A DNA stretch of 40,585 nucleotides from JBHPGW01 sp042569785 (GTDB taxonomy: Bacteria; Planctomycetota; Phycisphaerae; Sedimentisphaerales; Anaerobacaceae), in assembly GCA_042569785.1 (NCBI GenBank), contig JBHPGW010000022.1, positions 1 through 40,585 of the forward strand. The letters are read 5' to 3'. Positions 23,845 to 32,472 of the stretch are shown here, one piece after another. The notes below the pieces were generated by a model. The model saw only the letters and a program-made list of their open reading frames with translations, was not told the DNA's origin and made no database searches. The position numbers and the translations under genes are program-made. Position 1 is the first letter of the stretch. Every line of letters starts with the position of its first letter.

Positions 23845-25131
23845 TTATTCACTTCTAATATCTGCGCCGATACCTTTCATCAAATCCACGAAATTTGGAA
23901 AAGTAACGCTCATGGCCTCAGCGGTATCGATAGTTGTTGTTCCTTCGATCGCCATCCCAGCCACCGCTAATGCCATCACTATTCGATGGTCGCTGCAGCC
24001 CTTGAGTCTACCCGCTTTAGGCGCACTGCCTTGTATTATAAGCCCATCGTCTAATTCTTCAACCTCTATTTGCATTTTTTTCAGTTCCTGGGCCATGCAG
24101 CTGATCCTGTCGGTCTCTTTGCCTCTGGCCTGGGCAACATTTACAAGCCTTGTCTGCCCCTTAGCAAATGCAGCTGTCACGGCCATCGCAGGCAGCGCGT
24201 CAGGTGTCTTGTTCATATCGATCTCTACACCGACAAGGTCACTGCTCGTAACGGTTACCACATTGCCCTTGACCTCGATATTTGCCCCCATCCGCTTGAG
24301 GTAATCGACCACAGCTTTGTCAGGCTGGGAATCTGAAAAGTCCATGCCGATCAGCTTTACCTTATCGCCAACAAGAGCCGCTGCACAAAGAAAGAAAGTC
24401 GCACTGGAAAAGTCAGCAGGTATTGTGCAATCGAAACCCTTGTAACTTTGATTACCCTTAACGAGGAATTTCTCAAAGTTTTTGTTTTCGTATTCGATTT
24501 TTTGCTTATCGAGCCAATCCAACGTCATCTGCACATAGCCAGGCTCATTCAAAAGCGTAACATCGATATGTGTGTCTGTCGCACATAAAGGCGTACACAA
24601 CAGCAGGCTCGACAAATACTGACTGGTATAACACTCGATCGTGGTTTTACCACCTTTGAGTTTGCCGCTAATTTCAAGCGGTGCTTTATCGTCACCATTG
24701 CAACTGGTGCAGTTGGCACCAAGATCGTTCAAGGATTTCAGCAGAGGCCCGATAGGTCGGCTCTTTATCTGTTCATCGCCGGTCAATACGATAGGGGCCG
24801 TACCATCATTTAGACAAGCCAAGCCAACTGCCATACGAAGCGTGGTACCGGAGTTGCCGACGTCGATAGCTTCCGATGGGGCAGTGACCTTTCCACCTGT
24901 GCCAATAACCTTCCACTGATCGTCATTACGTGTATTTATCTCTGCGCCAAGGCGGCGAAAGCAATTGACCGCGCTCAATGTGTCGTTCGATATCAGGGGA
25001 CGGTTAATTGTGCTTTTTCCCTGGGCAAGTGAGGCTATCGCAATAGCTCGGATGGTATGCGATTTGGAACCGGGTATCACTACCGTCCCAGCCAACCGTG
25101 ATTTATTTACAATTATATTCATAGACGGCAT
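23845..25131 (-). CDS. aroA: 3-phosphoshikimate 1-carboxyvinyltransferase (EPSP synthase)
   Basis: The 428-residue enzyme joins shikimate-3-phosphate and PEP. It shows IPGSKSHTIRAIAIASLAQG (the PGSKS phosphate site), AIDVGNSGTTLRMAVGL (NSGTT), DEQIKSRPIGPLL, PADFSSATFFL and the C-terminal GKETDRISCMAQELKK plus CSDHRIVMALAVAGM, all expected. The start codon at 25131 has a second in-frame ATG nine bases downstream that is equally possible; no clear SD is visible for either. aroC follows 17 bases downstream on the same strand. Upstream is the S8 peptidase gene, 50 bases away. Confidence 0.95.
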   Translation of the reverse strand: MPSMNIIVNKSRLAGTVVIPGSKSHTIRAIAIASLAQGKSTINRPLISNDTLSAVNCFRRLGAEINTRNDDQWKVIGTGGKVTAPSEAIDVGNSGTTLRMAVGLACLNDGTAPIVLTGDEQIKSRPIGPLLKSLNDLGANCTSCNGDDKAPLEISGKLKGGKTTIECYTSQYLSSLLLCTPLCATDTHIDVTLLNEPGYVQMTLDWLDKQKIEYENKNFEKFLVKGNQSYKGFDCTIPADFSSATFFLCAAALVGDKVKLIGMDFSDSQPDKAVVDYLKRMGANIEVKGNVVTVTSSDLVGVEIDMNKTPDALPAMAVTAAFAKGQTRLVNVAQARGKETDRISCMAQELKKMQIEVEELDDGLIIQGSAPKAGRLKGCSDHRIVMALAVAGMAIEGTTTIDTAEAMSVTFPNFVDLMKGIGADIRSE

Positions 25132-25163
25132 TTATAGCAAAATTCAGAGGAAATTGAAAGAAG

Positions 25164-25181
25164 TTTTTTTTTGGGGGGGGG
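25164..25181 (+). repeat. T9-G9 homopolymer junction
   Basis: Nine T (25164-25172) run straight into nine G (25173-25181), ending at the stop codon of the S8 peptidase gene. It may be a natural variable tract or an assembly-sensitive spot. Confidence 0.7.
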
Positions 25182-26900
25182 CTATTCTTTGAGCCAATCG
25201 GCTTTTCTGTCGGTTTGTTCCATCAGGATATGCAGGTCATTAACATCGATCCTGCCGTCACCATCGATATCGCCCATCAGATAACTGTCAGATGAGTTCA
25301 TACTATTTAACAGGTTTCCCATTAAGGTCATGACATCCGGGTCATTAACGATCCCGTCAGCGTTAATGTCACAGCGAGCAGTCATATCATCGAGCGGTTT
25401 CTCGCCGACGTTCCAGGCTAATCCATATCCTTCTATTGAAAGGGCGTTCGGGTCGTTAACATCGCTGAACGTCACCACCAACTCATAATCGGTATGATTA
25501 GCGTCCATCTCGCAATAAATATGCTCGATGTTATCTGTATAGCTGTCGCTATAATCGATCAGCCGATCATTGTTCGGATCGTTATGATCAACCGCCCAAA
25601 GTTCCAGCCGAAGATCGCTGTCGCTGGCCCTGTTAGGTTCGAAAGGATAGCTACTTTGGTAATGCCTGTTCCAGACAAGCGTCCCCGTAAAACAAAGTTC
25701 GTTAGCCTTGTCGATTTTTATCCTGTATGTATTGTCAGGTTCGCTGCCTCTGAGCTTGTTTTTATCCCAGCCGACACTGCTGCTTTTGCCCGGCTTATTT
25801 ACGCCAGCGACCAACTGTTTATAGGCACCGACCGCGTTGAGCATGCCGGCCCCCTGAGCATAATCAAGCGGGATAACATGATCATCTTCCTTTTCCACTC
25901 GTCCCTTATGCCAGTAGGGCAGTTTAGTCGCGGAATTCATAACGATAGCTTTCATCACATAAGGACTAATCGCTTCTCCCAGCCCCTCACTCTGTTTAGC
26001 TTTTTCAACCAGCAGACCGATCGTTCCGGCAACTATCGGTGTGGAAAAACTCGAGTAGCTGCCCGTAGGCTGATAGCTATTCACATCGTTTATATCCGCC
26101 GCCAGGCAGTTGCCAGGCGCGACAATATCAGGCTTACTGCGATTGTCACCGGTAGGCCCGCAACTGGAAAATTCCGGATAGGCTAACGAAAACCGAGACA
26201 GTTCAATCGCAAGATCATTACTGTCTACCGAATCGACAACCCCAACGCCGAGCATGTTTGCCCCTGCTCCTGGATATAACGGCGGGTCATGAGCATTTGA
26301 ACCGTTGCCTATACCCGCTACCACAATAACATCCTGATGCTCGACAATTGCCCCGATACCACGCGTCCACCAGTCCTCGAACTCTGTGCCGATACTTGCG
26401 GTAAGAATATCCGATTCGATCGCGGAATCGCCTAATATATAATTTGTCACGAAGTGCCAGAACTCATATACATTCCCCTGTCCACGAGGCAATATTCCCT
26501 CATAACGGAACTGGCCTAACTGCTTATCGTACCCGCCGGCATCTTCACCGAACAGGATCGAGCACACCGCTGTTGAATGCGGCGAAACTCCGGCTGCTGA
26601 TTTACCCTCATCGAAAAAGCGGATTTTCTTTTTGCTGAAACAATTATGTATAACTCTCGGGCGATAGTCGTTTTGAGGCTCACCGTTTACATAGGTCAAA
26701 CTGCGAGAGATCACCCCAAGGTTAACACCTTCGCCGAGGAGATTAGGCTCTAAAGACTTGACCTGGTAAATCCCAACAATATCCAATGCCTGCGGCTCGA
26801 CGCGCAGAGCGCCGGATTCTGCCGCTGAGCTTATAGGACTACAAAGTGCCCAAACGCACAACAACACTACAGGAAATATTTTCCAAAAATTTTTCGGCAT
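25182..26900 (-). CDS. Secreted subtilisin-family (S8) protein with a dockerin-like C-terminus
   Basis: The 572-residue protein has a signal peptide (MPKNFWKIFPVVLLCVWALC, cleavage near residue 27). The S8 fold shows the His (SPHSTAVCSIL, H108), oxyanion Asn (AGIGNGSN, N199) and nucleophile Ser (YSSFSTPIVAG, S284). The first-strand Asp normally found in a V-x-D-T/S-G context is absent: the aligned segment is LGVISRSL, with S65 there. So it may be an altered or inactive protease. A jelly-roll-like region (residues ~390-500) follows, then DINADGIVND and DIDGDGRIDVND, two Ca-binding dockerin-type repeats. Such endings are common on secreted planctomycete proteins. Confidence 0.85.
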   Translation of the reverse strand: MPKNFWKIFPVVLLCVWALCSPISSAAESGALRVEPQALDIVGIYQVKSLEPNLLGEGVNLGVISRSLTYVNGEPQNDYRPRVIHNCFSKKKIRFFDEGKSAAGVSPHSTAVCSILFGEDAGGYDKQLGQFRYEGILPRGQGNVYEFWHFVTNYILGDSAIESDILTASIGTEFEDWWTRGIGAIVEHQDVIVVAGIGNGSNAHDPPLYPGAGANMLGVGVVDSVDSNDLAIELSRFSLAYPEFSSCGPTGDNRSKPDIVAPGNCLAADINDVNSYQPTGSYSSFSTPIVAGTIGLLVEKAKQSEGLGEAISPYVMKAIVMNSATKLPYWHKGRVEKEDDHVIPLDYAQGAGMLNAVGAYKQLVAGVNKPGKSSSVGWDKNKLRGSEPDNTYRIKIDKANELCFTGTLVWNRHYQSSYPFEPNRASDSDLRLELWAVDHNDPNNDRLIDYSDSYTDNIEHIYCEMDANHTDYELVVTFSDVNDPNALSIEGYGLAWNVGEKPLDDMTARCDINADGIVNDPDVMTLMGNLLNSMNSSDSYLMGDIDGDGRIDVNDLHILMEQTDRKADWLKE

Positions 26901-27197
26901 CCCATTCCTCCGGAAGTGTGTGCAAAATCAATGGTGCTCCGCCGTGCCCCCGGCTCATAGATCTATTAGTTGTTCTGACTTTTTTAACGCTTAACTATTG
27001 TCTCATTCTACCACATATACGCCTGGTATTCAACCTCAAAAGCCGCAAAAACCAGCTTTTCAGTATCTAAACCCCGCTTTTGGGCCATAAATCAGCCTTT
27101 CCGAGAAAACTTTTACAATTCTTTTACACTTTGCTCTGAAACCGCCGGTGTTTATTGCCGATACCTAATTAGGATAATCAAAAAATGAGGTGTAAAA

Positions 27198-27959
27198 GTG
27201 AACGAAGTAATAATGCTCCATGGCGTGAGATCGAGAAGGGTGCTTGAAGCGGCGGTCTCAAAAAATATTCCGCTGGTGATCTCATGTCCATCATTGGATT
27301 CATGGACGATCAAAAGGGCGATGATAACAGAGCTTCGAGCCGACACTTTCGACATTAAGATCACACCAAGAAAAAGATCCCAGCTCGACGATATATCCGT
27401 CGGCCAGTCGTTAGGCATTACTATCAGATACAAATACGATGCCGGATACGACCATTTTGTTTTCGATACGACCGTCACCGCTCTGAAGTCGTCCTCCGAG
27501 TCGATTGACAGTTCAAGGATTGTCCTGACGGTTCCCGACGAAATTGAAATGTTGCAGAAAAGAAGCTACCGCCGTGTCAAGGCGCCCGCCTCCGAAGAAA
27601 TAAATGTCGAACTCCTGGATCGCTCAACTGTCAATACATGGCCTGAATATCTCGATGCCAGATTAGTTGATATTTCAGCGGGCGGCTTACAGGTTGCGGT
27701 TGAATCCTCTCATAATGACTTCTTCACTAAGGGACAGACTCTGGGCCTGAAGTTCACACCTTTGCCGCACGAAACACCTTTGATGTTCAACGCCCAGGTG
27801 AGAACCGCTTTACCGACCGCCGATGATTCAAACGTCACCATAGGGCTGGAAATCCTTGGCCTGGAAGCAAGCTGCGAAGGAAGAATGGTACTGCAGCGAT
27901 TATGCAGCATAGTAGAGCAGTACCAGCAAATTAACAGCAAAGTCCATCAGGTAAGTTAA
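27198..27959 (+). CDS. PilZ-domain protein (possible c-di-GMP receptor)
   Basis: The 253-residue protein starts at a GTG with SD gagg 7 bases before. Its N-terminal half resembles the YcgR N-terminal barrel. The C-terminal half has the PilZ signature: QKRSYRRVKAP (RxxxR) near residue 119 and DISAGGLQV (D/NxSxxG) near residue 158. These residues bind cyclic-di-GMP in PilZ proteins. The last part (VTIGLEILGL) fits the closing strand of the barrel. Likely role: control of motility or polysaccharide in response to c-di-GMP. It stands alone between two minus-strand groups. Confidence 0.87.
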   Translation: MNEVIMLHGVRSRRVLEAAVSKNIPLVISCPSLDSWTIKRAMITELRADTFDIKITPRKRSQLDDISVGQSLGITIRYKYDAGYDHFVFDTTVTALKSSSESIDSSRIVLTVPDEIEMLQKRSYRRVKAPASEEINVELLDRSTVNTWPEYLDARLVDISAGGLQVAVESSHNDFFTKGQTLGLKFTPLPHETPLMFNAQVRTALPTADDSNVTIGLEILGLEASCEGRMVLQRLCSIVEQYQQINSKVHQVS

Positions 27960-28071
27960 CGAACATCAACAATAACGGTCCCCTAAAAAACACCATCCTG
28001 TTTGGTGGGGGTCATTAGTAAATATCTAAAAGCCGAAAAACTCATCAAGGTATAAATCACACATTTTTTTT

Positions 28072-29049
28072 CTATCTGCTGCGGATCAGTTGCTCTTGCC
28101 TGTATTTTACATGACCGATGTTTGTTTCGATGTCCTTGATGAATCTCTGCCCGTCTTTCCAGTAGCCGGCTGTAGGCTTCAATTGTGGGAAGTGACCGCA
28201 GAAGTAGTGGTTGATATTCGCGACCAATAGTTCTCTAACAAATTTACTTACCATCGAAGCCAGCGATACTGGCAGGTATTTGCTGTCAGCTTTGATTACG
28301 AAATGAATTCTCATGGATCGTCTCTTGTGTCCCGTGTCCCGTGTCTCGTTCAATTGATAGCTGCTGATAGAAGGAGTTTCTTTAAGTATCGTCATTTCCA
28401 GTTCCGGGAACATTCGACTCAGCGTACGTTGATACCGCACCCTGCCCCCCTGCCGATCGACGATGATCTGAAGTTGACATTGTTTGCAATTATCCCATGC
28501 ATGTTTTATATGCTGACACGTCGCGGTAAACAAAACAGTCGCTTTGTTTTTAACCGCATCTATCAGCTTGTTGTAATGGCCCACATCCAGACAGTTGCTT
28601 GCCAAATACAAAAGCTCGATATTGTTGTCAGCCAGATTATTTCCAAACGCCGCAGCCGCTACCGCTATATCTTTTTCTTCTACTTCGATCTTTCGCTGAT
28701 CGATATTTTCATGCCACGGATACTCAACTAAACGTTCAAGGCAATCCGGAGCCAGACTTTCAAGCAGTTCGACAATGTTAGCAGGGGACTTACCGGTAAG
28801 TTTCATACAGGCCAGAGTTGTTCTTTGGAGATGTTTAATGCCAATCGATTTACTGTGTGCTTTTTTACTGTCACAGATTAATAATCTGCCTAATAGCCGA
28901 CCTCGTTTATTGGCGACACTCTTGGATAGCACTTTCCAAAGGTCAGCCTTCAAAAGCTCATCCGGAACAGCAAAACCGCTCGCAGACACCACCAAAGGCC
29001 CGAGTAAAGGCCCATAGCCTGCTTCATCAATCCCTACCAGAATCGCCAT
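28072..29049 (-). CDS. RNase HII-like ribonuclease, extended form
   Basis: The chosen ATG at 29047-29049 has a ggag SD; a TTG at 29076 would extend it by nine residues. The product is 325 residues, longer than typical RNase HII (~200). ILVGIDEAGYGPLLGPLVVSA carries the first D-E pair, ICDSKK matches the DSKK block, CQLQIIVDRQGG supplies the third Asp, and KADSKYLPVSLASMVSKFVREL matches the GD.....ISAAS..AKv.RD block. FPQLKPTAGYWKDG is like the fpqygf..hkGY motif. It should remove RNA from RNA/DNA hybrids. A segment near residue 245 (NETRDTGHKRRS) is encoded by a dispersed repeat inserted in frame. It overlaps the epimerase gene by 23 bases. Confidence 0.8.
   Translation of the reverse strand: MAILVGIDEAGYGPLLGPLVVSASGFAVPDELLKADLWKVLSKSVANKRGRLLGRLLICDSKKAHSKSIGIKHLQRTTLACMKLTGKSPANIVELLESLAPDCLERLVEYPWHENIDQRKIEVEEKDIAVAAAAFGNNLADNNIELLYLASNCLDVGHYNKLIDAVKNKATVLFTATCQHIKHAWDNCKQCQLQIIVDRQGGRVRYQRTLSRMFPELEMTILKETPSISSYQLNETRDTGHKRRSMRIHFVIKADSKYLPVSLASMVSKFVRELLVANINHYFCGHFPQLKPTAGYWKDGQRFIKDIETNIGHVKYRQEQLIRSR
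28322..28351. repeat. Dispersed cgagacacggga repeat inside the RNase HII-like gene
   Basis: On the plus strand it reads cttgtgtcccgtgtcccg then tgtctcgttc. Its reverse complement (gaacgagacacgggacac...) belongs to the same family as 161-185, 8741-8760, 10708-10724 and 33142-33163. It is translated in frame as NETRDTGHK, an insertion lying between two conserved RNase HII blocks. Confidence 0.6.
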
Positions 29050-30016
29050 CGGCTCCGTCCTCTCGCAAATACTCAATGGTCTTATCCAGAGTAGTATCCA
29101 AATCCGTTTGTGGTATATACTTGACCAGCCTTTTGAGCTTTTCCACCGATGGAACCCTGCGCATCATATCTTCGAAGTGTTTTGGGTAGACCTGCTCATA
29201 AGGTATGTACTTAATTTCTGATTTACTGTTAAGTTTTTCTTTGATCTTGACTGCCAGTTCACCGATAGAGATTTCCGTAGTACCTCCGATATTGACAACT
29301 TCACCGCTCGCGTTATCACATTCTGCCAATTTCATCACCGCTTCTACCGCGTCCTTTACATAAGTAAACGTTCGCGATTGTTTTCCGTCGCCGTAAACCG
29401 TGATCGGCTCGTTGTCCAGCGCCTGCTTAATAAACCGCGGAACAACCATACCGTAAAAGCCGGTCTGCCTTGGCCCGATGATATTAAAAAATCGAACGAT
29501 CACAACGCCGAGTTTTTTCGTCCTGAAATAAGCCAACCCCATAAATTCATCTATCAGCTTAGAAGCCGCATAGCTCCACCGCCACGTAGTCGATGGGCCG
29601 TAAATAATATCGTCATCCTCTTTGAGTCCGGTATGGGTATCTTTACCGTAAACTTCCGACGACGATGCGAGGACTATCTTTTTGCCGAATTTATTCACTA
29701 ACTCCAAAACGATCTCACTACCGCGAATATTCGTCTGTATGGATTTGAGCGGATTATCGATGATATAGCTCACCCCGACCGCGGCCGCCAGGTGAACGAC
29801 AAGGTCGCATTTTTCTATCAAATGCGACATCAACCCGTAATTCAGTATCGTATCTGTCACAAGATTGAAATTCTTGTTTTGCTCAAACTCGCTTATATTT
29901 GAAATTTGTCCTGTCGAAAGGTCATCGATCACACAAACCTCATCGCCTCGCCCCAGATATTCCTGCGCCAGATGCGAGCCGATAAACCCCGAACCACCTG
30001 TAATTAATATCTTCAT
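29027..30016 (-). CDS. NAD-dependent sugar-nucleotide epimerase/dehydratase
   Basis: The chosen ATG (30014-30016, MKILITGGSGFIGSHL) puts the Rossmann GGxGxxGxxL at the start; a GTG nine bases upstream is possible. The 329-residue extended SDR shows VIDDLS (NAD-binding acid), VVHLAA, ASSSEVYG, the catalytic YAASK (Y-x-x-x-K), and VRFFNIIGPRQ. The order fits the UDP-glucose 4-epimerase/UDP-glucuronate decarboxylase branch; the substrate is not certain. It overlaps the RNase HII-like gene and lies 28 bases after the acylphosphatase. Confidence 0.86.
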   Translation of the reverse strand: MKILITGGSGFIGSHLAQEYLGRGDEVCVIDDLSTGQISNISEFEQNKNFNLVTDTILNYGLMSHLIEKCDLVVHLAAAVGVSYIIDNPLKSIQTNIRGSEIVLELVNKFGKKIVLASSSEVYGKDTHTGLKEDDDIIYGPSTTWRWSYAASKLIDEFMGLAYFRTKKLGVVIVRFFNIIGPRQTGFYGMVVPRFIKQALDNEPITVYGDGKQSRTFTYVKDAVEAVMKLAECDNASGEVVNIGGTTEISIGELAVKIKEKLNSKSEIKYIPYEQVYPKHFEDMMRRVPSVEKLKRLVKYIPQTDLDTTLDKTIEYLREDGADGDSGRD

Positions 30017-30044
30017 AAACACCACTCACCGATTAACCACTATG

Positions 30045-30320
30045 CTAAAATGTAATTTTAAAATCCTGATATTTTGGATTCACCGCTATATCTTCTATTT
30101 TTACTTCTCGTACCTGGGCCGCGTAGGTTTCCTTAATATTTCTGATACAGTCAGCGATATCTTTCGGATTGCCCTGGACGATCATTTCGACGTTTCCGCC
30201 GGCGATGTTGCGAACCATACCGGTCAACTGACAGCGATTGGCGACATTAAAAGCTGTAAAACGAAAGCCCACTCCCTGAACCCGACCTATAAAAACTACA
30301 TGTTTAGCAGCCCTTTTCAT
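30045..30320 (-). CDS. acyP: Acylphosphatase
   Basis: The 91-residue protein matches acylphosphatase in full: HVVFIGRVQGVGFRFTAFNVA contains the GxVQGVGFR phosphate loop with its catalytic Arg, and LTGMVRNIAGGNVEMIVQG supplies the conserved Asn. It hydrolyses carboxyl-phosphate bonds. The SD gagagga is well placed before the ATG. It heads a minus-strand operon with the epimerase and RNase HII-like genes. It is divergent from the GAF-SpoIIE gene across 148 bases. Confidence 0.94.
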   Translation of the reverse strand: MKRAAKHVVFIGRVQGVGFRFTAFNVANRCQLTGMVRNIAGGNVEMIVQGNPKDIADCIRNIKETYAAQVREVKIEDIAVNPKYQDFKITF

Positions 30321-30430
30321 ACGGTGTTCCTCTCAGATTAAGCCTGTTTCCTGCATGCCTTAGACGATAATGGTATTAGAGATTTCAGATTAATGCAAGA
30401 GACTTTTTCGCCCCGGCCCATAAATTATAG

Positions 30431-30459
30431 TTCACCTTACATGCTAATTTGAGTATAAT
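30431..30459 (+). promoter_or_regulatory. Promoter of the GAF-SpoIIE gene
   Basis: TTCACC (30431-30436) and a perfect TATAAT (30454-30459) are 17 bp apart. The predicted start is near 30466, about 3 bases before the annotated ATG at 30469. The mRNA would be leaderless or nearly so. Confidence 0.6.
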
Positions 30460-30468
30460 CAATCGCTT

Positions 30469-31773
30469 ATGCTGAAAAGAACAAAGATGCAAAAACTAAG
30501 AGACGAACGGCTTTATGAGCTTACAACGCTCGTTGCCGGCCAGTTCGATCTTGCCGAGGTGCTTGACAAATTAGCCGAAGCCGCAGTAATGATCATCGGT
30601 GTTAAGGCCTGCGCTATCCGTCTGCTCGACAACCAGGCCGGCGAACTCAACATGCGAAGTACTTTCGGCCTCAGCGAAGAGTACCGCAACAAAGGACCCG
30701 TCTCCAAAAACGACACCGTCATCAAGGCTGCCTTTGCCGGCGAGCCGGTCGTACTTGACGATGTCCGTGTCGATGACAGGGTACGCTACAGGGAAGCCGC
30801 CATAAAAGAGGGGCTGGTCAGTCAGCTTACCGTTGCGATGCAATTTCGAGATAAGCCGATGGGCGTACTCAGGCTGTACAGCCCTAAACCCAAAAGATTC
30901 TCTGATGATGATATAGCTCTTGCGAGAGTCGTTGCCTCGCAGTGTGCCGTTGCGATAACCAATGCCAGGCTCTACAACCAGGCCATAGAAGGCGCAAGGA
31001 TGGCTGAGCAAATGAAACTTGCAGGCGTGCTCCAGAGAAGAATGATTCCCAAAAGAGCGCCACTCGTCCCAGGCGTCGATGTAGCTGCTATATATATACC
31101 CTGTTTTGATGTAGGCGGAGATTTTTATGATTTCCTACAGATCAGCGATACCAGCTTTGCCGTTGTGATCGCTGACGTAATAGGAAAAGGAATACCAGCC
31201 GCGATTATGATGAGCATGTTTCGAGGCACCGTTCGCGCATACGCTGATAACTACAACGGACCTGTAAGCATCGAAAAAATTATTTGTAAGCTAAACGAAA
31301 CCGCATGCGGCCAATGCAAAGACGGCGAGTTTATTTCGCTCTTTTACGCTGTTTTCGATATAAAAGAAGAAACTATTACTTACTGCAATTGCGGCCATGA
31401 ACCGACAGTTGTGATTAGAGGCCGAAAGATCATCGATCTTGATCGCGGTGGTCTCGTACTGGGCGTCGACCCTGATGCCGACTATGAGATCGGCAAAACC
31501 CAACTGCTTGACGGCGACAATCTATTGTTCTATACAGACGGGCTGATCGACGCTTCTGATTTCCAGGGCCAGCTCTGGGGCAGAGAAAAAATGCTCGATA
31601 CCGCAAAGAAATTTACCACAGGACCCGCCAAACAGATGGTCAAAAATATTCTAAGATACAGAAGACGCTTCACCGGACTTGCAAAGCAGATCGACGACAC
31701 GAGTGTTATCGTTGTAAAAGTCGACAGAACCGCCGAACCAAAATTCATGAAAACCCAAAAATCAGAGCCCTGA
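30469..31773 (+). CDS. GAF-domain SpoIIE-type PP2C phosphatase (RsbU-like)
   Basis: The 434-residue protein has an N-terminal GAF sensor (residues ~10-165: LDKLAEAAVMIIGVKACAIRLLD ... SQCAVAITNARLYNQA), a short coiled linker, then a SpoIIE phosphatase domain (~205-425). Metal-binding motifs are visible: CFDVGGDFYDFL, ADVIGKGIPAAIMMS, CNCGHEPTVV, LLFYTDGLIDA and KQIDDTSVIVVKV. Such proteins dephosphorylate anti-anti-sigma factors in partner-switching signalling. No STAS or anti-sigma partner is adjacent. An alternative start at 30487 would give a short leader from the promoter at 30431-30459. Confidence 0.92.
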   Translation: MLKRTKMQKLRDERLYELTTLVAGQFDLAEVLDKLAEAAVMIIGVKACAIRLLDNQAGELNMRSTFGLSEEYRNKGPVSKNDTVIKAAFAGEPVVLDDVRVDDRVRYREAAIKEGLVSQLTVAMQFRDKPMGVLRLYSPKPKRFSDDDIALARVVASQCAVAITNARLYNQAIEGARMAEQMKLAGVLQRRMIPKRAPLVPGVDVAAIYIPCFDVGGDFYDFLQISDTSFAVVIADVIGKGIPAAIMMSMFRGTVRAYADNYNGPVSIEKIICKLNETACGQCKDGEFISLFYAVFDIKEETITYCNCGHEPTVVIRGRKIIDLDRGGLVLGVDPDADYEIGKTQLLDGDNLLFYTDGLIDASDFQGQLWGREKMLDTAKKFTTGPAKQMVKNILRYRRRFTGLAKQIDDTSVIVVKVDRTAEPKFMKTQKSEP

Positions 31774-31800
31774 GCGCAAGCGATGGGACAATACGAAAAA

Positions 31801-32472
31801 ATGGCAGATTTGATAATTACAATTGACGGCCCCGCAGGAAGCGGAAAGAGCACGATAGCTCACTTAGTCGCCCAAAAACTCGGAGCCGGCTTTCTCGATA
31901 CCGGCGCAATGTACCGAGCGGTGACCTTAGCCGCTATGAACGCCGGCGTTGACCTGACCAATGAAGATAAACTGCTCGAAGTTTTTACTTCCACCGATTT
32001 CCAATTCAAATTAGAACACGGCCAAATGACAGCTGCTATTGACGGCCACGATGTTACCGAGCAAATACGTCAGCCCAAAGTTACCGAAAACGCACAGTTT
32101 ATCGCATCGGCTCCAAAAATTCGCAAAAAGCTCGTACAGTTACAACGGGATTTTGCAGCGAATCAGAAAAGAATTGTCACCGAAGGAAGGGATCAGGGTA
32201 CCATCGCCTTTGTCGATGCCGATTTTAAATTTTTTCTCACCGCAGACCCCGCCGAACGTACCCGCAGAAGACAGGCCCAACTCAAAGAAAAGGGGATTAC
32301 CCAAACCATCGACCAACTGCAAAAGGCCATTGAAAAACGCGACCACTCCGACCAAAACCGCACCGTTGGGCCACTAAAGCCGGCCGATGACGCTATTGTA
32401 ATCGACACTACCGATCTAAATATTGAACAGGTTGTTGAAAATATTTTATCTTATGTCACAAAAAACAACTAA
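31801..32472 (+). CDS. cmk: Cytidylate kinase
   Basis: The enzyme (223 residues from this ATG) phosphorylates CMP/dCMP. LIITIDGPAGSGKST is the P-loop, GFLDTGAMYRAVTLAAM the NMP-binding segment, and IVTEGRDQGTIAF and ADPAERTRRRQAQL the lid. The start at 31801 gives the usual short N-terminus; an ATG at 31783 would add six residues. The next gene overlaps the 3' end. The order cmk-plsC-ispH-rpsA is also known from Firmicutes. Confidence 0.94.
   Translation: MADLIITIDGPAGSGKSTIAHLVAQKLGAGFLDTGAMYRAVTLAAMNAGVDLTNEDKLLEVFTSTDFQFKLEHGQMTAAIDGHDVTEQIRQPKVTENAQFIASAPKIRKKLVQLQRDFAANQKRIVTEGRDQGTIAFVDADFKFFLTADPAERTRRRQAQLKEKGITQTIDQLQKAIEKRDHSDQNRTVGPLKPADDAIVIDTTDLNIEQVVENILSYVTKNN

Noticed and set aside
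27977..28013. Bidirectional terminator between the PilZ and RNase HII-like genes
   Set aside because: cccc...cacc and ggtg...gggg can pair only with a large bulge and no T tract follows.
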